DNA of 62,076 bases from Haliea sp. (GCA_024642245.1 JAHEBM010000017.1:1-62076), one strand, 5' to 3'. Numbered from the stretch's first letter, positions 36,092 to 46,308 are shown. Notes: generated by a model from the letters alone, not told the origin. Made by a program: numbers and translations.

Positions 36092-37735
36092 TCAACTGTC
36101 CCGGGGCCACAGCAGCGCCAGGGCGAGCCCCGCCAGCACCCAGCTCACCAGGGGGGCATCCGCCAGCCGTTGCCAGCCGTCGGGGAACACCGTAATGGCC
36201 GCGCCCAGGCAGGCAAGGGCTGCTACCATCTGGCGCCGCTGGCGCCGGACCTTGTCTGCATTGCGTTTTTGCAGGTCGTCTACCCGCTGTTGTTGCTGGC
36301 TGAAACGGATTTCGATGTCGCGCGATTGCTGCAGGTTATCCAGCATGACATCCGGCAACTGCGGTAATTGCTCAAGCCAGGACGGCGCCTGCCGCTGCAG
36401 GCGACGGATGAAGGATTGGGGTGAGTAGCGCTCCTGCACCCAGTTCTCGAGGAAGGGCTTGGCGGTATCCCATAAGTTGAGCCCGGGATAAAGCTGGCGA
36501 CCCAGCCCCTCGATATTCAGCATGGTTTTCTGCAACAGTACCAGTGAGGGCTGTATGTGCATGTCGAAGCGCCGGGCGGTGCGAAACAGGTAGATCAGCA
36601 GCTGGCCAAAGGAGATTTCCCCGATGGGTCGTTCGAACACCGGTTCGCATACCGCGCGCATGGCGGATTCGAAATCCTGCACCCGGGTCTGTGGCGGCAC
36701 CCAGCCGCATTCGACGTGCAACTCGGCTACCTCGCGGTAGTCGCGGCGGAAAATGCTGAGCAGGTTGCGCGCCATGTAGTACTGGTCGGAGTCGCTGAGG
36801 CTGCCGATGATGGCGCAGTCCACGGCGATATAGGTAGGGTCCGCAGGGTCGGTGGCATCGACGAATATATTGCCCGGGTGCATGTCGGCATGGAAGAAAC
36901 TGTCGCGAAATACCTGGGTGAAAAATATTTCCACGCCCCGTTCGGCCAGCAACTTCAGGTCGGTACCCCGCGCTTCCAGTGCGGCCATGTCGGTGACGGG
37001 GATTCCCGAGATGCGTTCCATCACGAATACATTACGGCAGGTATAGTCCCAGTAAACCTGGGGTATGTAGACCAGTTTGCTGTTCTCGAAATTGCGGCGC
37101 AGCTGGCAGGCGTTCGCTGCCTCGCGGCCCAGGTCCAGCTCGTCGAGGATGATCAGTTCGTAATCGGCCACCACCTCCACCGGGCGCAGGCGGCGGCCGT
37201 CCGGCACATACCGGGCGACCAGTTTCGCCAGGGAATACATCAGGGCCAGGTCCTGGCGTATGATCGGCTCGATGTCCGGCCGGATCACCTTCACGACCAC
37301 CTTCTCACCGCTGTGCAGGGTTGCCGCGTGCACCTGGGCCACGGAGGCCGACGCCATGGGCCTGGCTTCGAAGCTGGCAAACAGCTCCGCTACCGGCTTG
37401 CCCAGGCCCTTTTCGATGATGGCGATCGACTGCTGCTCGGGAAAGGGAGGTACGTTGTCCTGTAGCTCGGCCAGCTCGTCGGCGATGTCCGTGGGTAACA
37501 GGTCCCGACGGGTGGACAACATCTGGCCGAACTTGATGAATACCGGTCCGAGTTCTTCCAGTGCCCTGCGCAGGCGCACGGCCCGGGGCAATTCCTCGGC
37601 TGTGTGCAACCGCCATGGCGCCAGCGCCAATGCCAGCCTGGGCACCGCGCCCAGTCGCTCTGTATCGATGAATTCATCCAATCGGTAGCGGCCGACGGTG
37701 CGTAATATGGTGATGAGGCGGGTAATTTGCGACAT
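36092..37735 (-). CDS. ubiB: Ubiquinone biosynthesis kinase-like protein UbiB
   Basis: An atypical protein-kinase-like (ABC1/ADCK) ATPase needed for aerobic ubiquinone synthesis. 547 residues. The family KxGQ motif is in VFIKFGQMLSTRRDLLP, then the nucleotide site with the alanine-rich loop (MASASVAQVHAA), VKVIRPDI and the catalytic HADMHPGNIF. Two hydrophobic C-terminal helices anchor it in the membrane. It is the third gene of ubiE-ubiJ-ubiB, 12 bp after ubiJ. Confidence 0.96.
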   Translation of the reverse strand: MSQITRLITILRTVGRYRLDEFIDTERLGAVPRLALALAPWRLHTAEELPRAVRLRRALEELGPVFIKFGQMLSTRRDLLPTDIADELAELQDNVPPFPEQQSIAIIEKGLGKPVAELFASFEARPMASASVAQVHAATLHSGEKVVVKVIRPDIEPIIRQDLALMYSLAKLVARYVPDGRRLRPVEVVADYELIILDELDLGREAANACQLRRNFENSKLVYIPQVYWDYTCRNVFVMERISGIPVTDMAALEARGTDLKLLAERGVEIFFTQVFRDSFFHADMHPGNIFVDATDPADPTYIAVDCAIIGSLSDSDQYYMARNLLSIFRRDYREVAELHVECGWVPPQTRVQDFESAMRAVCEPVFERPIGEISFGQLLIYLFRTARRFDMHIQPSLVLLQKTMLNIEGLGRQLYPGLNLWDTAKPFLENWVQERYSPQSFIRRLQRQAPSWLEQLPQLPDVMLDNLQQSRDIEIRFSQQQQRVDDLQKRNADKVRRQRRQMVAALACLGAAITVFPDGWQRLADAPLVSWVLAGLALALLWPRDS

Positions 37736-37747
37736 GGTGCGTTCAGC

Positions 37748-38389
37748 TCACTCGCGCAATTTCTGCAGTCGCTTGCGCAGGCGCTGGGTGCGCGATTGCA
37801 GGCGTTCCACCCGCAGCCCGAGCTGTTGCACGTCGCGGTAAAAATCCTCCAGCTCAAGGCGCGGGGGGCTGAGTCGGGCCTCCTCGTGTATAAACTCCTC
37901 CAGCTGTCGTCCCAGCCCCCTGGACGCCTGGCGGCCCCAGCCGTACGCGCCGCGAGCCATTTGCGCCAGTTGGTGGCCGGCAACGTCACCCAGGGTATCT
38001 ACCAGGGGTGCCTCCCAGTCAATTTCCAGGTCGGTAATGATTTTCTGCAGCTGGATCAACGGCGCGCTGTCGCCCTTGAGCTCCAGCGCGCCGTTGATCA
38101 GGGTGGCTGCTGGGTCCCCCGCGGTAGCCAGTTCGGCAAAATCGGATGCCAGCCCCCGCACGCTGGTTGTCACCGGCCCGTCGTAGACTCCCATGAGGCG
38201 GATACGTCCATCCCCGGGCTGCAGGTAAATATCCAGTGGCGGGGACGTGCAGTGCAACGCGAACACGCAATCGGCGAGTCGGTTGAGCTCTTTGCGGCTG
38301 CCGGGGGCGAGTTCCAGCGCCCGGTTGACTGCCCCCTCCAGGGCCGCCAGGGCCGCCGTCCGCAGGGCGGGGTCGATGACAGGGCTCAT
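37748..38389 (-). CDS. ubiJ: Ubiquinone biosynthesis accessory factor UbiJ
   Basis: An SCP2-domain lipid-binding protein that helps hold hydrophobic intermediates in the soluble Ubi complex. The ATG at 38389, 1 bp after the ubiE stop, gives 213 residues (MSPVIDPALRTAALAALEGA). The SCP2-like part covers about residues 15-110 (YLQPGDGRIRLMGVYDG, LINGALELKGD), and the C-terminus is a charged coiled coil rich in Arg, Gln and Leu. Identification rests on the fold pattern plus its place between ubiE and ubiB, where UbiJ is always found. Confidence 0.92.
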   Translation of the reverse strand: MSPVIDPALRTAALAALEGAVNRALELAPGSRKELNRLADCVFALHCTSPPLDIYLQPGDGRIRLMGVYDGPVTTSVRGLASDFAELATAGDPAATLINGALELKGDSAPLIQLQKIITDLEIDWEAPLVDTLGDVAGHQLAQMARGAYGWGRQASRGLGRQLEEFIHEEARLSPPRLELEDFYRDVQQLGLRVERLQSRTQRLRKRLQKLRE

Positions 38390-38390
38390 T

Positions 38391-39140
38391 TCAGGCCTTG
38401 ACGCCCTTGTGCAAGGCCACGACACCCCCGGTCATATTGTGGTACTCACAGCGGCTGAAGCCTGCATCCTCCATCATATCCTTGAGGGTTTCCTGGTCGG
38501 GGTGCATGCGAATGGATTCGGCCAGGTACTGGTAACTGTCGGCGTCATTGGCCACCAACCGGCCCATCAGCGGCAACACCCGGAAGGAGTAGGCGTCGTA
38601 GGCTTTGCTCAGCAGCGGGTTCGCGGGTTTGGAGAATTCCAGGACCAGCAGGCGGCCACCGGGTTTGAGCACCCGCAACATGGAGCGCAGGGCAGCATCC
38701 TTGTCGGTGACGTTGCGCAGGCCAAAGGCTATGGTAACGCAGTCGAAGCTATCATCGGGAAATGGCAGGCACTGGGCGTCTGCCTGCACAAACTCCAGGT
38801 TTCCCAGGCGACCGTGATCCAGCAGCTTGTCCCGTCCCACCTTCAGCATGGAATCGTTGATGTCCGCCAGCACTACCCGGCCGGTGGGCCCGACGATGTC
38901 GGCAAACCGGGCAGCGAGATCGCCGGTGCCACCGGCGATATCCAGCACGGCATTACCCTTGCGGACACCGCTCAGCTCGATGGCGAAGCGTTTCCACATG
39001 CGATGTATACCGGCGGACATCAGGTCATTCATGAGGTCGTAGCGTGAGGCCACCGAATGGAATACATCCGCCACCATGTTTGCCTTGGCGTCGGTGTCGA
39101 CTTCCTTGTAACCGAAGTGCGTTGTGTCTTTGTCGCTCAT
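38391..39140 (-). CDS. ubiE: Ubiquinone/menaquinone C-methyltransferase UbiE
   Basis: SAM-dependent C-methylation of the quinone ring in ubiquinone (and menaquinone) synthesis. 249 residues, starting [20 protein letters not shown]. Family signatures: [19 protein letters not shown] and the SAM motif [17 protein letters not shown], then [20 protein letters not shown]. First gene of the ubiE-ubiJ-ubiB run, probably continuing into hisIE-tatABC. Confidence 0.97.
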   Translation of the reverse strand: MSDKDTTHFGYKEVDTDAKANMVADVFHSVASRYDLMNDLMSAGIHRMWKRFAIELSGVRKGNAVLDIAGGTGDLAARFADIVGPTGRVVLADINDSMLKVGRDKLLDHGRLGNLEFVQADAQCLPFPDDSFDCVTIAFGLRNVTDKDAALRSMLRVLKPGGRLLVLEFSKPANPLLSKAYDAYSFRVLPLMGRLVANDADSYQYLAESIRMHPDQETLKDMMEDAGFSRCEYHNMTGGVVALHKGVKA

Positions 39141-39222
39141 GGGGTCTGCGCCCTCTCACCGTGTAGCAGCGCATTGTAGCGCGATGTGACCCTGCGGTCA
39201 GGTTGCTTCGGGCAGCACCGCA

Positions 39223-39615
39223 CTAGGGCTGGAACTGAATCACCTGGATGTCGGGATCCCGGCTGGCACCGGCCCGGTTCAGCCGATCGAGATAATCCTG
39301 CCACAGCCGGGGACGTTGGGTGCACAGCTCATACAGGTAATCCCAGGAATACAGCCCGGTGTCATGGCCATCGTCAAACACCAGCTGCAAGGCGTAGCGC
39401 CCAACCGGTTTTATGGTGTCTATGCCGACGTTCAGTTTGCCGGTTTGCAGAGTTTCCTGTCCGCTGCCGTGGCCGCGCACCTCCGCCGAGGGAGAGTACA
39501 CCCGCAGGTATTCACAGGAGAGCGAATAATGCTCGCCCGCCGGGTACTCCAGTTCCAGTTCCCTTGAGCGTCGGTGCAGCTTGATGTTGACAGGGTGCTT
39601 GTCGGTCGTGGGCAT
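39223..39615 (-). CDS. DUF971 (GBBH-like N-terminal) protein
   Basis: 130 residues of the DUF971 family, which resembles the N-terminal domain of gamma-butyrobetaine hydroxylase. Seen: IKLHRRSRELELEYPAGEHY, LSCEYLRVYSPSAEV and FDDGHDTGLYSWDYLYELC. Relatives have been tied to Fe-S or redox biology, but the function is not settled. It lies 17 bp after hslU on the same strand, an association common in beta- and gammaproteobacteria, so it is likely part of the heat-shock transcript. Confidence 0.88.
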   Translation of the reverse strand: MPTTDKHPVNIKLHRRSRELELEYPAGEHYSLSCEYLRVYSPSAEVRGHGSGQETLQTGKLNVGIDTIKPVGRYALQLVFDDGHDTGLYSWDYLYELCTQRPRLWQDYLDRLNRAGASRDPDIQVIQFQP

Positions 39616-39632
39616 GGGTGGTGAACCGGGTG

Positions 39633-40955
39633 TTACAGGATAAAGCGCGAGAGGTCTTCGTCCGCGCTCAATGCTTTTAACTGGCTGTCGACATAGGCGG
39701 CGTCCACCCGCAGCGGCGTGCTGTTCAGGCCGGCATCGGCGGCGCCGAAAGACGACTCCTCCAGCAGGCGCTCCATTACCGTGTGCAGCCTGCGGGCGCC
39801 GATATTCTCGGTTTTCTCGTTCACCTGCCAGGCGGTCTCGGCAATGCGGCGGATACCGTCGGGCGTAAACTCGACCTGCATGCCCTCGGTTGACAGCAGC
39901 GCCTGGTATTGCTCGGTCAGGGAGGCATTGGGCTCAGTCAGGATGCGCTCGAAATCGTCGGGCGACAGGGCGGAAAGCTCCACCCTGATGGGCAAGCGTC
40001 CCTGGAGTTCGGGAATCAGGTCGCTGGGCCTGGCCAGGTGAAAGGCGCCGGAGGCGATGAACAGGATATGGTCTGTCTTGATCATGCCGTGCTTGGTGCT
40101 CACGGTGCAGCCCTCGATCAGGGGCAACAGGTCCCGTTGCACACCCTCGCGGGAAACGTCGGCGCCGGCACCCTCGCTGCGCTTGGCGACCTTGTCCAGT
40201 TCGTCGATGAAAACAATCCCGTTCTGCTCGGCGGCGCTGACCGCCTTCTGCTTCAGGTCCTCCTCATTGACCATCTTGGCAGCCTCTTCGTCACAAAGCG
40301 CCTCGAACGCGGCTTTCAGGGGCATTTTTCGCGTTTTTTTCTGCTGCCGGGACATGTTGGAGAACATGCTTTGCAGCTGGTTGGTCATTTCTTCCATACC
40401 CGGTGGGGCCATGATTTCCATCGAGGCGGCAGGGGAGCTGATATCCACCTCGATCTCCTTCTGGTCCAGCTCGCCCTCCCGCAATTTTTTGCGCAGCAGC
40501 TGGCGCGTACCCGATCCGCTGTCAGCGTCGGCGCCGCGGGCCGGCGGCAGCAGGATATCCAGGATGCGTTCCTCGGCCATTTCCTCTGCGCGAAACCGCA
40601 CGCGGGTCATCTCCTGCTCCCGCAGCATCTTGATCGACACATCGACCAGGTCGCGCACAATGGAGTCCACGTCGCGCCCGACATAGCCCACTTCAGTGAA
40701 TTTGGTGGCCTCCACCTTGACGAAGGGCGCGTTGGCAAGCCTTGCCAGGCGGCGGGCGATCTCGGTCTTCCCCACGCCGGTCGGCCCGATCATCAGGATA
40801 TTCTTGGGGGTTATTTCGGCGCGCAGATCCTCGGGTAACTGCATGCGGCGCCAGCGGTTGCGCAGGGCTATGGCCACGGCACGCTTGGCTTCATCCTGGC
40901 CGATGATGTGCTTGTCGAGCTCGGAAACGATCTCGCGGGGGGTCATATCGGACAT
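39633..40955 (-). CDS. hslU: HslU, ATPase subunit of the HslUV protease
   Basis: AAA+ unfoldase that feeds proteins into HslV. 440 residues, starting [20 protein letters not shown]. Walker [15 protein letters not shown], the pore loop GYVGRD, the inserted I-domain (about residues 110-240), Walker [10 protein letters not shown], and the conserved C-terminal tail ending in LSRFIL that docks into HslV. It starts 8 bp after the hslV stop, in one operon driven by a sigma-32 promoter upstream of hslV. Confidence 0.97.
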   Translation of the reverse strand: MSDMTPREIVSELDKHIIGQDEAKRAVAIALRNRWRRMQLPEDLRAEITPKNILMIGPTGVGKTEIARRLARLANAPFVKVEATKFTEVGYVGRDVDSIVRDLVDVSIKMLREQEMTRVRFRAEEMAEERILDILLPPARGADADSGSGTRQLLRKKLREGELDQKEIEVDISSPAASMEIMAPPGMEEMTNQLQSMFSNMSRQQKKTRKMPLKAAFEALCDEEAAKMVNEEDLKQKAVSAAEQNGIVFIDELDKVAKRSEGAGADVSREGVQRDLLPLIEGCTVSTKHGMIKTDHILFIASGAFHLARPSDLIPELQGRLPIRVELSALSPDDFERILTEPNASLTEQYQALLSTEGMQVEFTPDGIRRIAETAWQVNEKTENIGARRLHTVMERLLEESSFGAADAGLNSTPLRVDAAYVDSQLKALSADEDLSRFIL

Positions 40956-40963
40956 ATTTAAGC

Positions 40964-41503
40964 CTAAAAATCCAGTTGTTCTATGGTGCGGTTGTGGTTG
41001 GTGTAGATGCAGATATCGCCAGCGATGCCCAGGGCTTTTTCCACTATGGTGCCGGCATCGAGTTCGGTGTTGTCCAGTAGCGCCCTGGCTGCCGCCTGGG
41101 CGAAGGGGCCACCGGAGCCGATTGCAATCAGGTTGTCCTCCGGCTCGATCACGTCACCGTTGCCGGTGATGATCAGTGACGTGCTTTTGTCGGCTACCGC
41201 CAGCAGCGCCTCGAGTCGGCGCAGGGCGCGCTCGGTGCGCCAGGCCTTTGCCAGCTCCACCGCGGCCCTGACCAGGTGCCCCTGGTGCTTGTCCAGCTGG
41301 GCCTCAAATAACTCAAACAGGGTGAAGGCATCGGCTGTGCCACCGGCAAACCCGGCCAGGACCTGGTCCTTGTGCAGGCGCCGCACCTTACGCGCATTGC
41401 CCTTCATGACCGTATTGCCCATGGAAACCTGGCCATCGCCCCCTATCACAACGCTGTTGCCGCGACGTACCGAGAGAATGGTTGTACCTCTGAATTGTTC
41501 CAT
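40964..41503 (-). CDS. hslV: HslV, peptidase subunit of the HslUV protease
   Basis: Proteasome-like threonine peptidase. 179 residues beginning [14 protein letters not shown]. The catalytic N-terminal threonine is Thr7, so a six-residue propeptide must be removed; E. coli HslV carries only the initiator methionine before its Thr. No start codon lies nearer the Thr, and AGGAG 5-6 nt before the ATG supports this start. Other markers: [23 protein letters not shown] and [12 protein letters not shown]. It precedes hslU by 8 bp. Confidence 0.96.
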   Translation of the reverse strand: MEQFRGTTILSVRRGNSVVIGGDGQVSMGNTVMKGNARKVRRLHKDQVLAGFAGGTADAFTLFELFEAQLDKHQGHLVRAAVELAKAWRTERALRRLEALLAVADKSTSLIITGNGDVIEPEDNLIAIGSGGPFAQAAARALLDNTELDAGTIVEKALGIAGDICIYTNHNRTIEQLDF

Positions 41504-41528
41504 TGGATCTCCTGCTGCAGTCTGGCAG

Positions 41529-41557
41529 ATATGGGGAGTGGGCCGCGGAAATTCAAG
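41529..41557 (-). promoter_or_regulatory. Heat-shock (sigma-32) promoter of hslVU
   Basis: On the minus strand CTTGAAT (41557-41551), then 14 nt, then CCCCATAT (41536-41529). This matches the sigma-32 consensus CTTGAAA-N13-15-CCCCATNT almost perfectly. Transcription should start near 41522, about 20 nt before the hslV ATG. Heat-shock control of hslVU is known in E. coli. Confidence 0.85.
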
Positions 41558-41568
41558 GCACCGCGGCC
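41541..41568. repeat. Perfect 8-bp-arm inverted repeat around the sigma-32 -35 box
   Basis: GGCCGCGG (41541-41548) and CCGCGGCC (41561-41568) flank the 12-nt stretch holding the -35 element of the hslVU promoter. No U-tract follows on either strand. In mRNA reading through from ftsN it would form a GC-rich hairpin, so it could weaken readthrough or act as an operator. Confidence 0.5.
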
Positions 41569-41573
41569 ACCAC

Positions 41574-42152
41574 TCAGGGGGTGCCGCGCTTGAGTAGCAA
41601 AGTATCGATGTCCTGTGCGGCAGTCAGGCTGCGCGCCCTGGTCATCTGGGTGTGGGAATTGAACGGCCCCAGGTAGACCCGGAACCAGCGACCGTTATCA
41701 CTGCTGGTTTCTTCCACCTTGGGTTCAAGCCCCAGCAACAGCAGTTCGGCCCGGCGCCGGTCGGCGTCTTCGCGCTGGCGAAATGAGCCTGCCTGCAGCA
41801 GGTATGTTTCTTCGGCCGCTCCAGGTCTGGGATCCGCCACTTCGGCGGGTTCAACCGGGCCGTCAATGGTCTGCTGGGGCAGCATGGTGTAGAAGTCGAA
41901 GCGCGGCTTCGGCGGTTCGGCCGGTACCACCGCCGCCGGCGCTGCTTCAGGACCACCGCCCGTGTTTTCAGCGGGAGGCAGCGTGTACAGGAACACCAGG
42001 AAACTGAGGAAAATCCCGCTCAGCAGCCCGGCAAAATAGGCTTTCCAGCTGCTTCCGGGCCTGACATCGACCTTGCCCCGGGCCGACTGGCGCGGCGCGG
42101 GTTTCTTGCGTTCCTGGGCCCGGTCGCGCGTCTTGGCATAGTCCCGGGCCAT
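41574..42152 (-). CDS. SPOR-domain cell-division protein, FtsN-like
   Basis: 192 residues. A short basic cytoplasmic N-terminus ([18 protein letters not shown]), one transmembrane helix at about 37-58 ([20 protein letters not shown]), a Pro/Ala-rich linker and a C-terminal SPOR domain (about 113-188: [31 protein letters not shown]) that binds denuded peptidoglycan at the septum. This layout and its position 3 bp after argS and before hslV match the FtsN gene of pseudomonads. It is shorter than E. coli FtsN. Confidence 0.85.
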   Translation of the reverse strand: MARDYAKTRDRAQERKKPAPRQSARGKVDVRPGSSWKAYFAGLLSGIFLSFLVFLYTLPPAENTGGGPEAAPAAVVPAEPPKPRFDFYTMLPQQTIDGPVEPAEVADPRPGAAEETYLLQAGSFRQREDADRRRAELLLLGLEPKVEETSSDNGRWFRVYLGPFNSHTQMTRARSLTAAQDIDTLLLKRGTP

Positions 42153-42155
42153 GGC

Positions 42156-43841
42156 TTACATCGACTCCGGGGCGGACACACCCAGCAGGCCGAGTCCGTT
42201 GGCGATAACCTGGCGTACAGCCTCGCTCAGCGCAATTCGGGCGTCGCGCAAACCGGGTTCTTCCACCAGCACCTTGAGAGCGTTGTAACAGGTGTGAAAA
42301 TCGCCCGCCAGCTCGCGCAGGTAAGTGGCTACGCCGTGGGGTTCGTTGCTGGTGGCCGCGCTGGCCACAACCTCGGGATACCGGTCCAGCTGGCGTAACA
42401 GGGCTTTTTCGTGTTCCTCCGTCAGGGCGTCGAGGTTTGCCAGGGCGGCCTCCTCGGTCCACTCCCAGCCCTGTTCTTCCAGCCTGCGCATCACGCTGCA
42501 GGCCCGGGCGTGGGCGTACTGGATGTAATACACCGGATTGTCGTTGCTCTGGGACATGGCCAGGTTGATATCGAACGTGAGCTGGGAGTTGGCTGCACGC
42601 GCCGCGAGGAAGTAGCGGGTGGCATCGCGGCCCACCTCGTCAATCAGGTCCCGCAGCGTGACGTAGCTACCCGCGCGCTTGGACAGTTTGACCTCCTCCC
42701 CGTCCCGCATCACGGTGACCATCTGGTGCAGCACGTAATCGGGCCAGCCCTCGGGTATGCCGCTTTCCAGTGCCTGCAGCCCAGCCCTCACCCGGGTGAC
42801 CGTGCTGTGGTGGTCGGCCCCCTGCTCGTTGATCACCCGCACGAAACCGCGGTTCCATTTGTTCAGGTGATAGGCCACGTCGGGCAGGAAGTAGGTATAG
42901 CCGCCCTCGCTCTTGCGCATCACGCGGTCCTTGTCATCACCGAAGTCGGTAGTGCGCAACCACAGGGCGCCATCCAGCTCGTAGGTATGCCCGCGCTCGA
43001 TCAGGCGTTGTACGGTGGCTTCCACCTCGCCGTTGTCGTACAGCGAGGACTCCAGGAAATAATTGTCGAAATGTACTGCGAAGGCCTGCAGGTCCAGGTC
43101 CTGCTCACGACGCAGGTAGGCGACCGCGAAGCGGCGGATGCTATCCAGGTCTTCAGGATCGGCGGCGCCGCTGACATGCTGGTCGGTCGCATCTATCCGG
43201 TCTCCGCGCAGGTATGCCCTGGCTACCTCCTCTATGTAGTCCCCGCGGTAGCCGTCCTCCGGCCAGCTCGGGTCGCCGGGGCCAAGACCCTTGCAGCGGG
43301 CCTGGACCGACAGCGCCAGGTTGGTGATTTGCTGGCCAGCGTCGTTGTAATAAAACTCCCGCGTGACGTTCCATCCGGTGGCCTGCAGCAGGCGGCAGAT
43401 GCAGTCTCCTACGGCGGCGCCCCGGCCGTGACCGACATGCAGGGGGCCCGTGGGATTGGCGGATACGTATTCGACCTGCACCTTGCGGCCTTCCCCCAGC
43501 CTGGAGGTGCCAAACGCCTCACGCTGCTCCAGGATGCGTTGGATGACAGCCTGGCTGCTGGCGCCGGAGAGGAAAAAATTGATGAAGCCCGGCCCGGCAA
43601 TCTCGGTGCGGGCGATAAAGCCGGCCTGCGGCAGGGCCTCGCAGATGAGGGCGGCCAGTTCCCGTGGTTTTTTCCCCGCCGCCCTGGCCAGACCCAGCGC
43701 CACATTGCTGGCGAGGTCGCCGTGGCTGGGGTCGCGGGTGCGGTCAATTTGCACCCTGTCCGGGAGGTCGCCGGGTAATTGGCCCTGTTGCACCAGGGTG
43801 TCCAGCGCCTGGAGGATGAGCTGGCTGACTTGTTCCTTCAT
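42156..43841 (-). CDS. argS: Arginyl-tRNA synthetase
   Basis: Class I synthetase charging tRNA-Arg. 561 residues, within the usual 560-580. The N-terminal Add-1 domain (about 1-110) is followed by the HIGH-type motif HVGH at residues 135-138 ([13 protein letters not shown]), the KMSKS-equivalent region [16 protein letters not shown], and a helical anticodon-binding domain at the C-terminus ending in [10 protein letters not shown]. It lies 115 bp downstream of priA and is followed by the FtsN-like gene. Confidence 0.97.
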   Translation of the reverse strand: MKEQVSQLILQALDTLVQQGQLPGDLPDRVQIDRTRDPSHGDLASNVALGLARAAGKKPRELAALICEALPQAGFIARTEIAGPGFINFFLSGASSQAVIQRILEQREAFGTSRLGEGRKVQVEYVSANPTGPLHVGHGRGAAVGDCICRLLQATGWNVTREFYYNDAGQQITNLALSVQARCKGLGPGDPSWPEDGYRGDYIEEVARAYLRGDRIDATDQHVSGAADPEDLDSIRRFAVAYLRREQDLDLQAFAVHFDNYFLESSLYDNGEVEATVQRLIERGHTYELDGALWLRTTDFGDDKDRVMRKSEGGYTYFLPDVAYHLNKWNRGFVRVINEQGADHHSTVTRVRAGLQALESGIPEGWPDYVLHQMVTVMRDGEEVKLSKRAGSYVTLRDLIDEVGRDATRYFLAARAANSQLTFDINLAMSQSNDNPVYYIQYAHARACSVMRRLEEQGWEWTEEAALANLDALTEEHEKALLRQLDRYPEVVASAATSNEPHGVATYLRELAGDFHTCYNALKVLVEEPGLRDARIALSEAVRQVIANGLGLLGVSAPESM

Positions 43842-43934
43842 CGCGAGGGGATATACCTGGGTTACTTCAATGGGTTGCCGGGCCCGGGGGGCTCCGCTGG
43901 CCGGCTATTATCCTTATAAGTTCCCGCCATGGCT

Positions 43935-43955
43935 AGCACCGGCCTGCCCGGTGCT
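43935..43955 (-). other. Stem-loop directly after priA
   Basis: A perfect 8-bp stem AGCACCGG/CCGGTGCT with a 5-nt loop begins 1 bp after the priA stop codon. There is no U-tract, so it is at best a weak terminator or an RNA-stabilising hairpin. Confidence 0.4.
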
Positions 43956-43956
43956 G

Positions 43957-46155
43957 TCAGTAGAGATCCAGTGGATCGATATCGATCGACCATTTCAGGT
44001 CGCGCCGCGCACCCCCGGCCTCTGCCTGTGCAACCAGCAGGCCAGCCGCGGCCTGTGCGGCACGCCGGTCGGGAGCGAGTAAAATCAGCTGGCTGCGGAA
44101 TTTTCCCGCCCGCCGCTGCATGGGGGCAGGTAGTGGGCCGATCAGCTGCGTACCGGTCGGCAGTCGGTCCCGGGTCAGGTCGCGCAGGGTTTGCAGGAAT
44201 TTTTCGCCGCGGGCTGAATCACTGCAATCGGTGCGCAGGATCAGCAGCTGTCCCGCGGGCGGCATGCCGGCGGCCTGCCGGCTGGCGAGCATTGCCCTGG
44301 CCTGGTCACTGTAGTCCAACGCCAGCATGGCCTGTAGTGCCGGGTGGTCCGGGTAGTGGGTTTGCAGCAACACCTGGCCCGGTACTTCCGCCCGCCCTGC
44401 CCTGCCCGCCACCTGGGTCAGCAGCTGGGCCATCCGCTCCTCACCGCGAAAATCGGCGCTGAATAGCATGGCATCCGCATCGATAATGGCCACCAGGCCC
44501 ACCGCCGGGAAGTGGTGACCCTTGGTGAGCATCTGGGTTCCCAGCAGGATTCCCGGCTGTTCACGGTTTACCTGGGCAACCAGCTCCCGCATGGCATGCC
44601 TGGCCTGCATGGAGTCGCTGTCTACCCGGTAAATGGGCCACTGGCAAAAATGTCGGCGCAGGAAGTCCTCTGTCTGCTCGGTACCCAGTCCAGCGGTCAG
44701 CAGGTTGTCGCCATGGCACTTCGGGCATTGGCGGGGAATGGCCTGGGTGGCGCCGCAGTGATGACAGCGCAAGCGGGCGGGGCGGCGGTGCATCGTGAGC
44801 CTGGCGTCGCAGGCCCGGCATTCGGCCACCCAGCCGCAGTCGTGGCATTGCAGGGTGGGGGCGTAGCCGCGCCGATTCAGGAACAAAAGGACCTGCTGGC
44901 CGGCCGCCAGCTTGTCGCCAATGGCGGACAGCAGTAACGGGGACAGCCCCGCCTGCAGTTCCTGCCGGCGGACATCGATCGCCCTGATGACCGGCAGCGC
45001 GCTGGCCCCGGCCCGCTGCCTGAGGCGGTGCAGCTGGTAGCGGCCGGTCATCGCGTTGTGCAGGCTCTCCAGTGAGGGGGTGGCACTTCCCAGCAGGACC
45101 GGGCACCCTTCCAGCTGTGCACGTTTCACTGCCACATCCCGGGCCGAGTAACGAAAGCCGTCCTGCTGCTTGTAGGAGCTGTCGTGTTCCTCGTCGACCA
45201 CGATGAGTCCGGGTGCGCGCAGGGGTGTGAAGACGGCCGAGCGGGTACCGATGACGATATGGGCGCTGCCATCGCGGGCCGCCTCCCAGGCACGGTAGCG
45301 CTCGGCCTCACCCAGGCCCGAATGAAGCACAACAATATTTGCCGCGAAGCGCCCGCTAAAGCGATCCAGCGTTTGCGGTGTCAGGCCGATTTCGGGGATC
45401 AGCACGAGCGCCTGCCGGCCTCGTGCCAGGCAGTCGGCGATAAGCTGCAGGTATATTTCGGTTTTGCCACTTCCTGTTACACCCTCGAGCAGGTGGCAGC
45501 TGAAGCCTTCCCGGTTTTCCAGCAGCGCGTTCACCGCGCTGGCCTGCTCCGCGTTGAGCGCCAGCCCCGGCCGGCTGGCAGGCTCGAGCTGCGGCAGCTT
45601 CAGCGTGCATTTTTCTACCAGTGCCTTGTCGTGCAGGTTGCGCAGTATCGCCTGGCTGATTGCCCGGGCGGCGAATTCGGTATTGGCAACAGCTTCTGCA
45701 CCCTGCAGCATGGCCAGCGCCTGTGCCTGCCGGGGCGACCTGCCAAGCGCGCCGGTGGGTAGGCCCATGCCGCGGCCGCTCAGTCGCCAGCCCGGGGTGC
45801 CGTTTGCCTGGTGCGGCTTGCCCTCGCGCAGCGGGCGCGGGAAGGCGGCACTGAACACTTCTCCCGGCGGGTGATGGTAATAGCGGGCTGCCCAGTCACA
45901 CAGCTGCAGCAGGGCGGGTGAAACCAGGGCCTGGGGGTCGAGGACTGCCTCGGCGTGCTTGAGGGCGCTATCGGGCAGTTCGCTTTCCAGGCAGACCTCC
46001 ACGAGGTAGCCGGTTACCCGCCGGGAACCAAAGGGCACGGACAGGCGCTGGCCCGGCGACAGGCCCTGGACCTCGGCAGCGCCCATGCCCCGGGGTGGCA
46101 GGTAGTCGAAGAGGCGGCGCAGCGGTGACGGGATAGCGAGGCGAAGTACGGACAT
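43957..46155 (-). CDS. priA: Primosomal replication restart helicase PriA
   Basis: 3'-5' DNA helicase that reloads the replisome at stalled forks. The ATG at 46155 gives MSVLRLAIPSPLRRLFDYLP and 732 residues, the same length as E. coli PriA; upstream in-frame starts extend into the rpmE promoter region. Features: N-terminal 3'-end-binding domain, Walker A GVTGSGKTEIY, DEEH box VVDEEHDSSYKQ, and a zinc-binding insertion with eight cysteines (CHDCGWVAECRACDARL, then CHHCG and CPKCHG). It is divergent from rpmE. Confidence 0.97.
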   Translation of the reverse strand: MSVLRLAIPSPLRRLFDYLPPRGMGAAEVQGLSPGQRLSVPFGSRRVTGYLVEVCLESELPDSALKHAEAVLDPQALVSPALLQLCDWAARYYHHPPGEVFSAAFPRPLREGKPHQANGTPGWRLSGRGMGLPTGALGRSPRQAQALAMLQGAEAVANTEFAARAISQAILRNLHDKALVEKCTLKLPQLEPASRPGLALNAEQASAVNALLENREGFSCHLLEGVTGSGKTEIYLQLIADCLARGRQALVLIPEIGLTPQTLDRFSGRFAANIVVLHSGLGEAERYRAWEAARDGSAHIVIGTRSAVFTPLRAPGLIVVDEEHDSSYKQQDGFRYSARDVAVKRAQLEGCPVLLGSATPSLESLHNAMTGRYQLHRLRQRAGASALPVIRAIDVRRQELQAGLSPLLLSAIGDKLAAGQQVLLFLNRRGYAPTLQCHDCGWVAECRACDARLTMHRRPARLRCHHCGATQAIPRQCPKCHGDNLLTAGLGTEQTEDFLRRHFCQWPIYRVDSDSMQARHAMRELVAQVNREQPGILLGTQMLTKGHHFPAVGLVAIIDADAMLFSADFRGEERMAQLLTQVAGRAGRAEVPGQVLLQTHYPDHPALQAMLALDYSDQARAMLASRQAAGMPPAGQLLILRTDCSDSARGEKFLQTLRDLTRDRLPTGTQLIGPLPAPMQRRAGKFRSQLILLAPDRRAAQAAAGLLVAQAEAGGARRDLKWSIDIDPLDLY

Positions 46156-46280
46156 TGCGCCTCTTTTGGGGCGGGCTGGTGGGTGACAGCGGGCCAGTGT
46201 AGCAAAAACGGCAGGCCAATAGGCCCGAACTGGCCTTCTTGCCCGGATCTGGTCCCGGTTGGGCGTGTGGACGCTGCCTA

Positions 46281-46308
46281 TTGCTTCTGCCCCCACGTCT
46301 GGTAAGAT
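46281..46308 (+). promoter_or_regulatory. Probable sigma-70 promoter of rpmE
   Basis: TTGCTT (46281-46286) and TAAGAT (46303-46308) with a 16-nt spacer. Start near 46315, a leader of about 64 nt, room for ribosomal-protein autocontrol, though no specific structure is evident. Confidence 0.5.
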
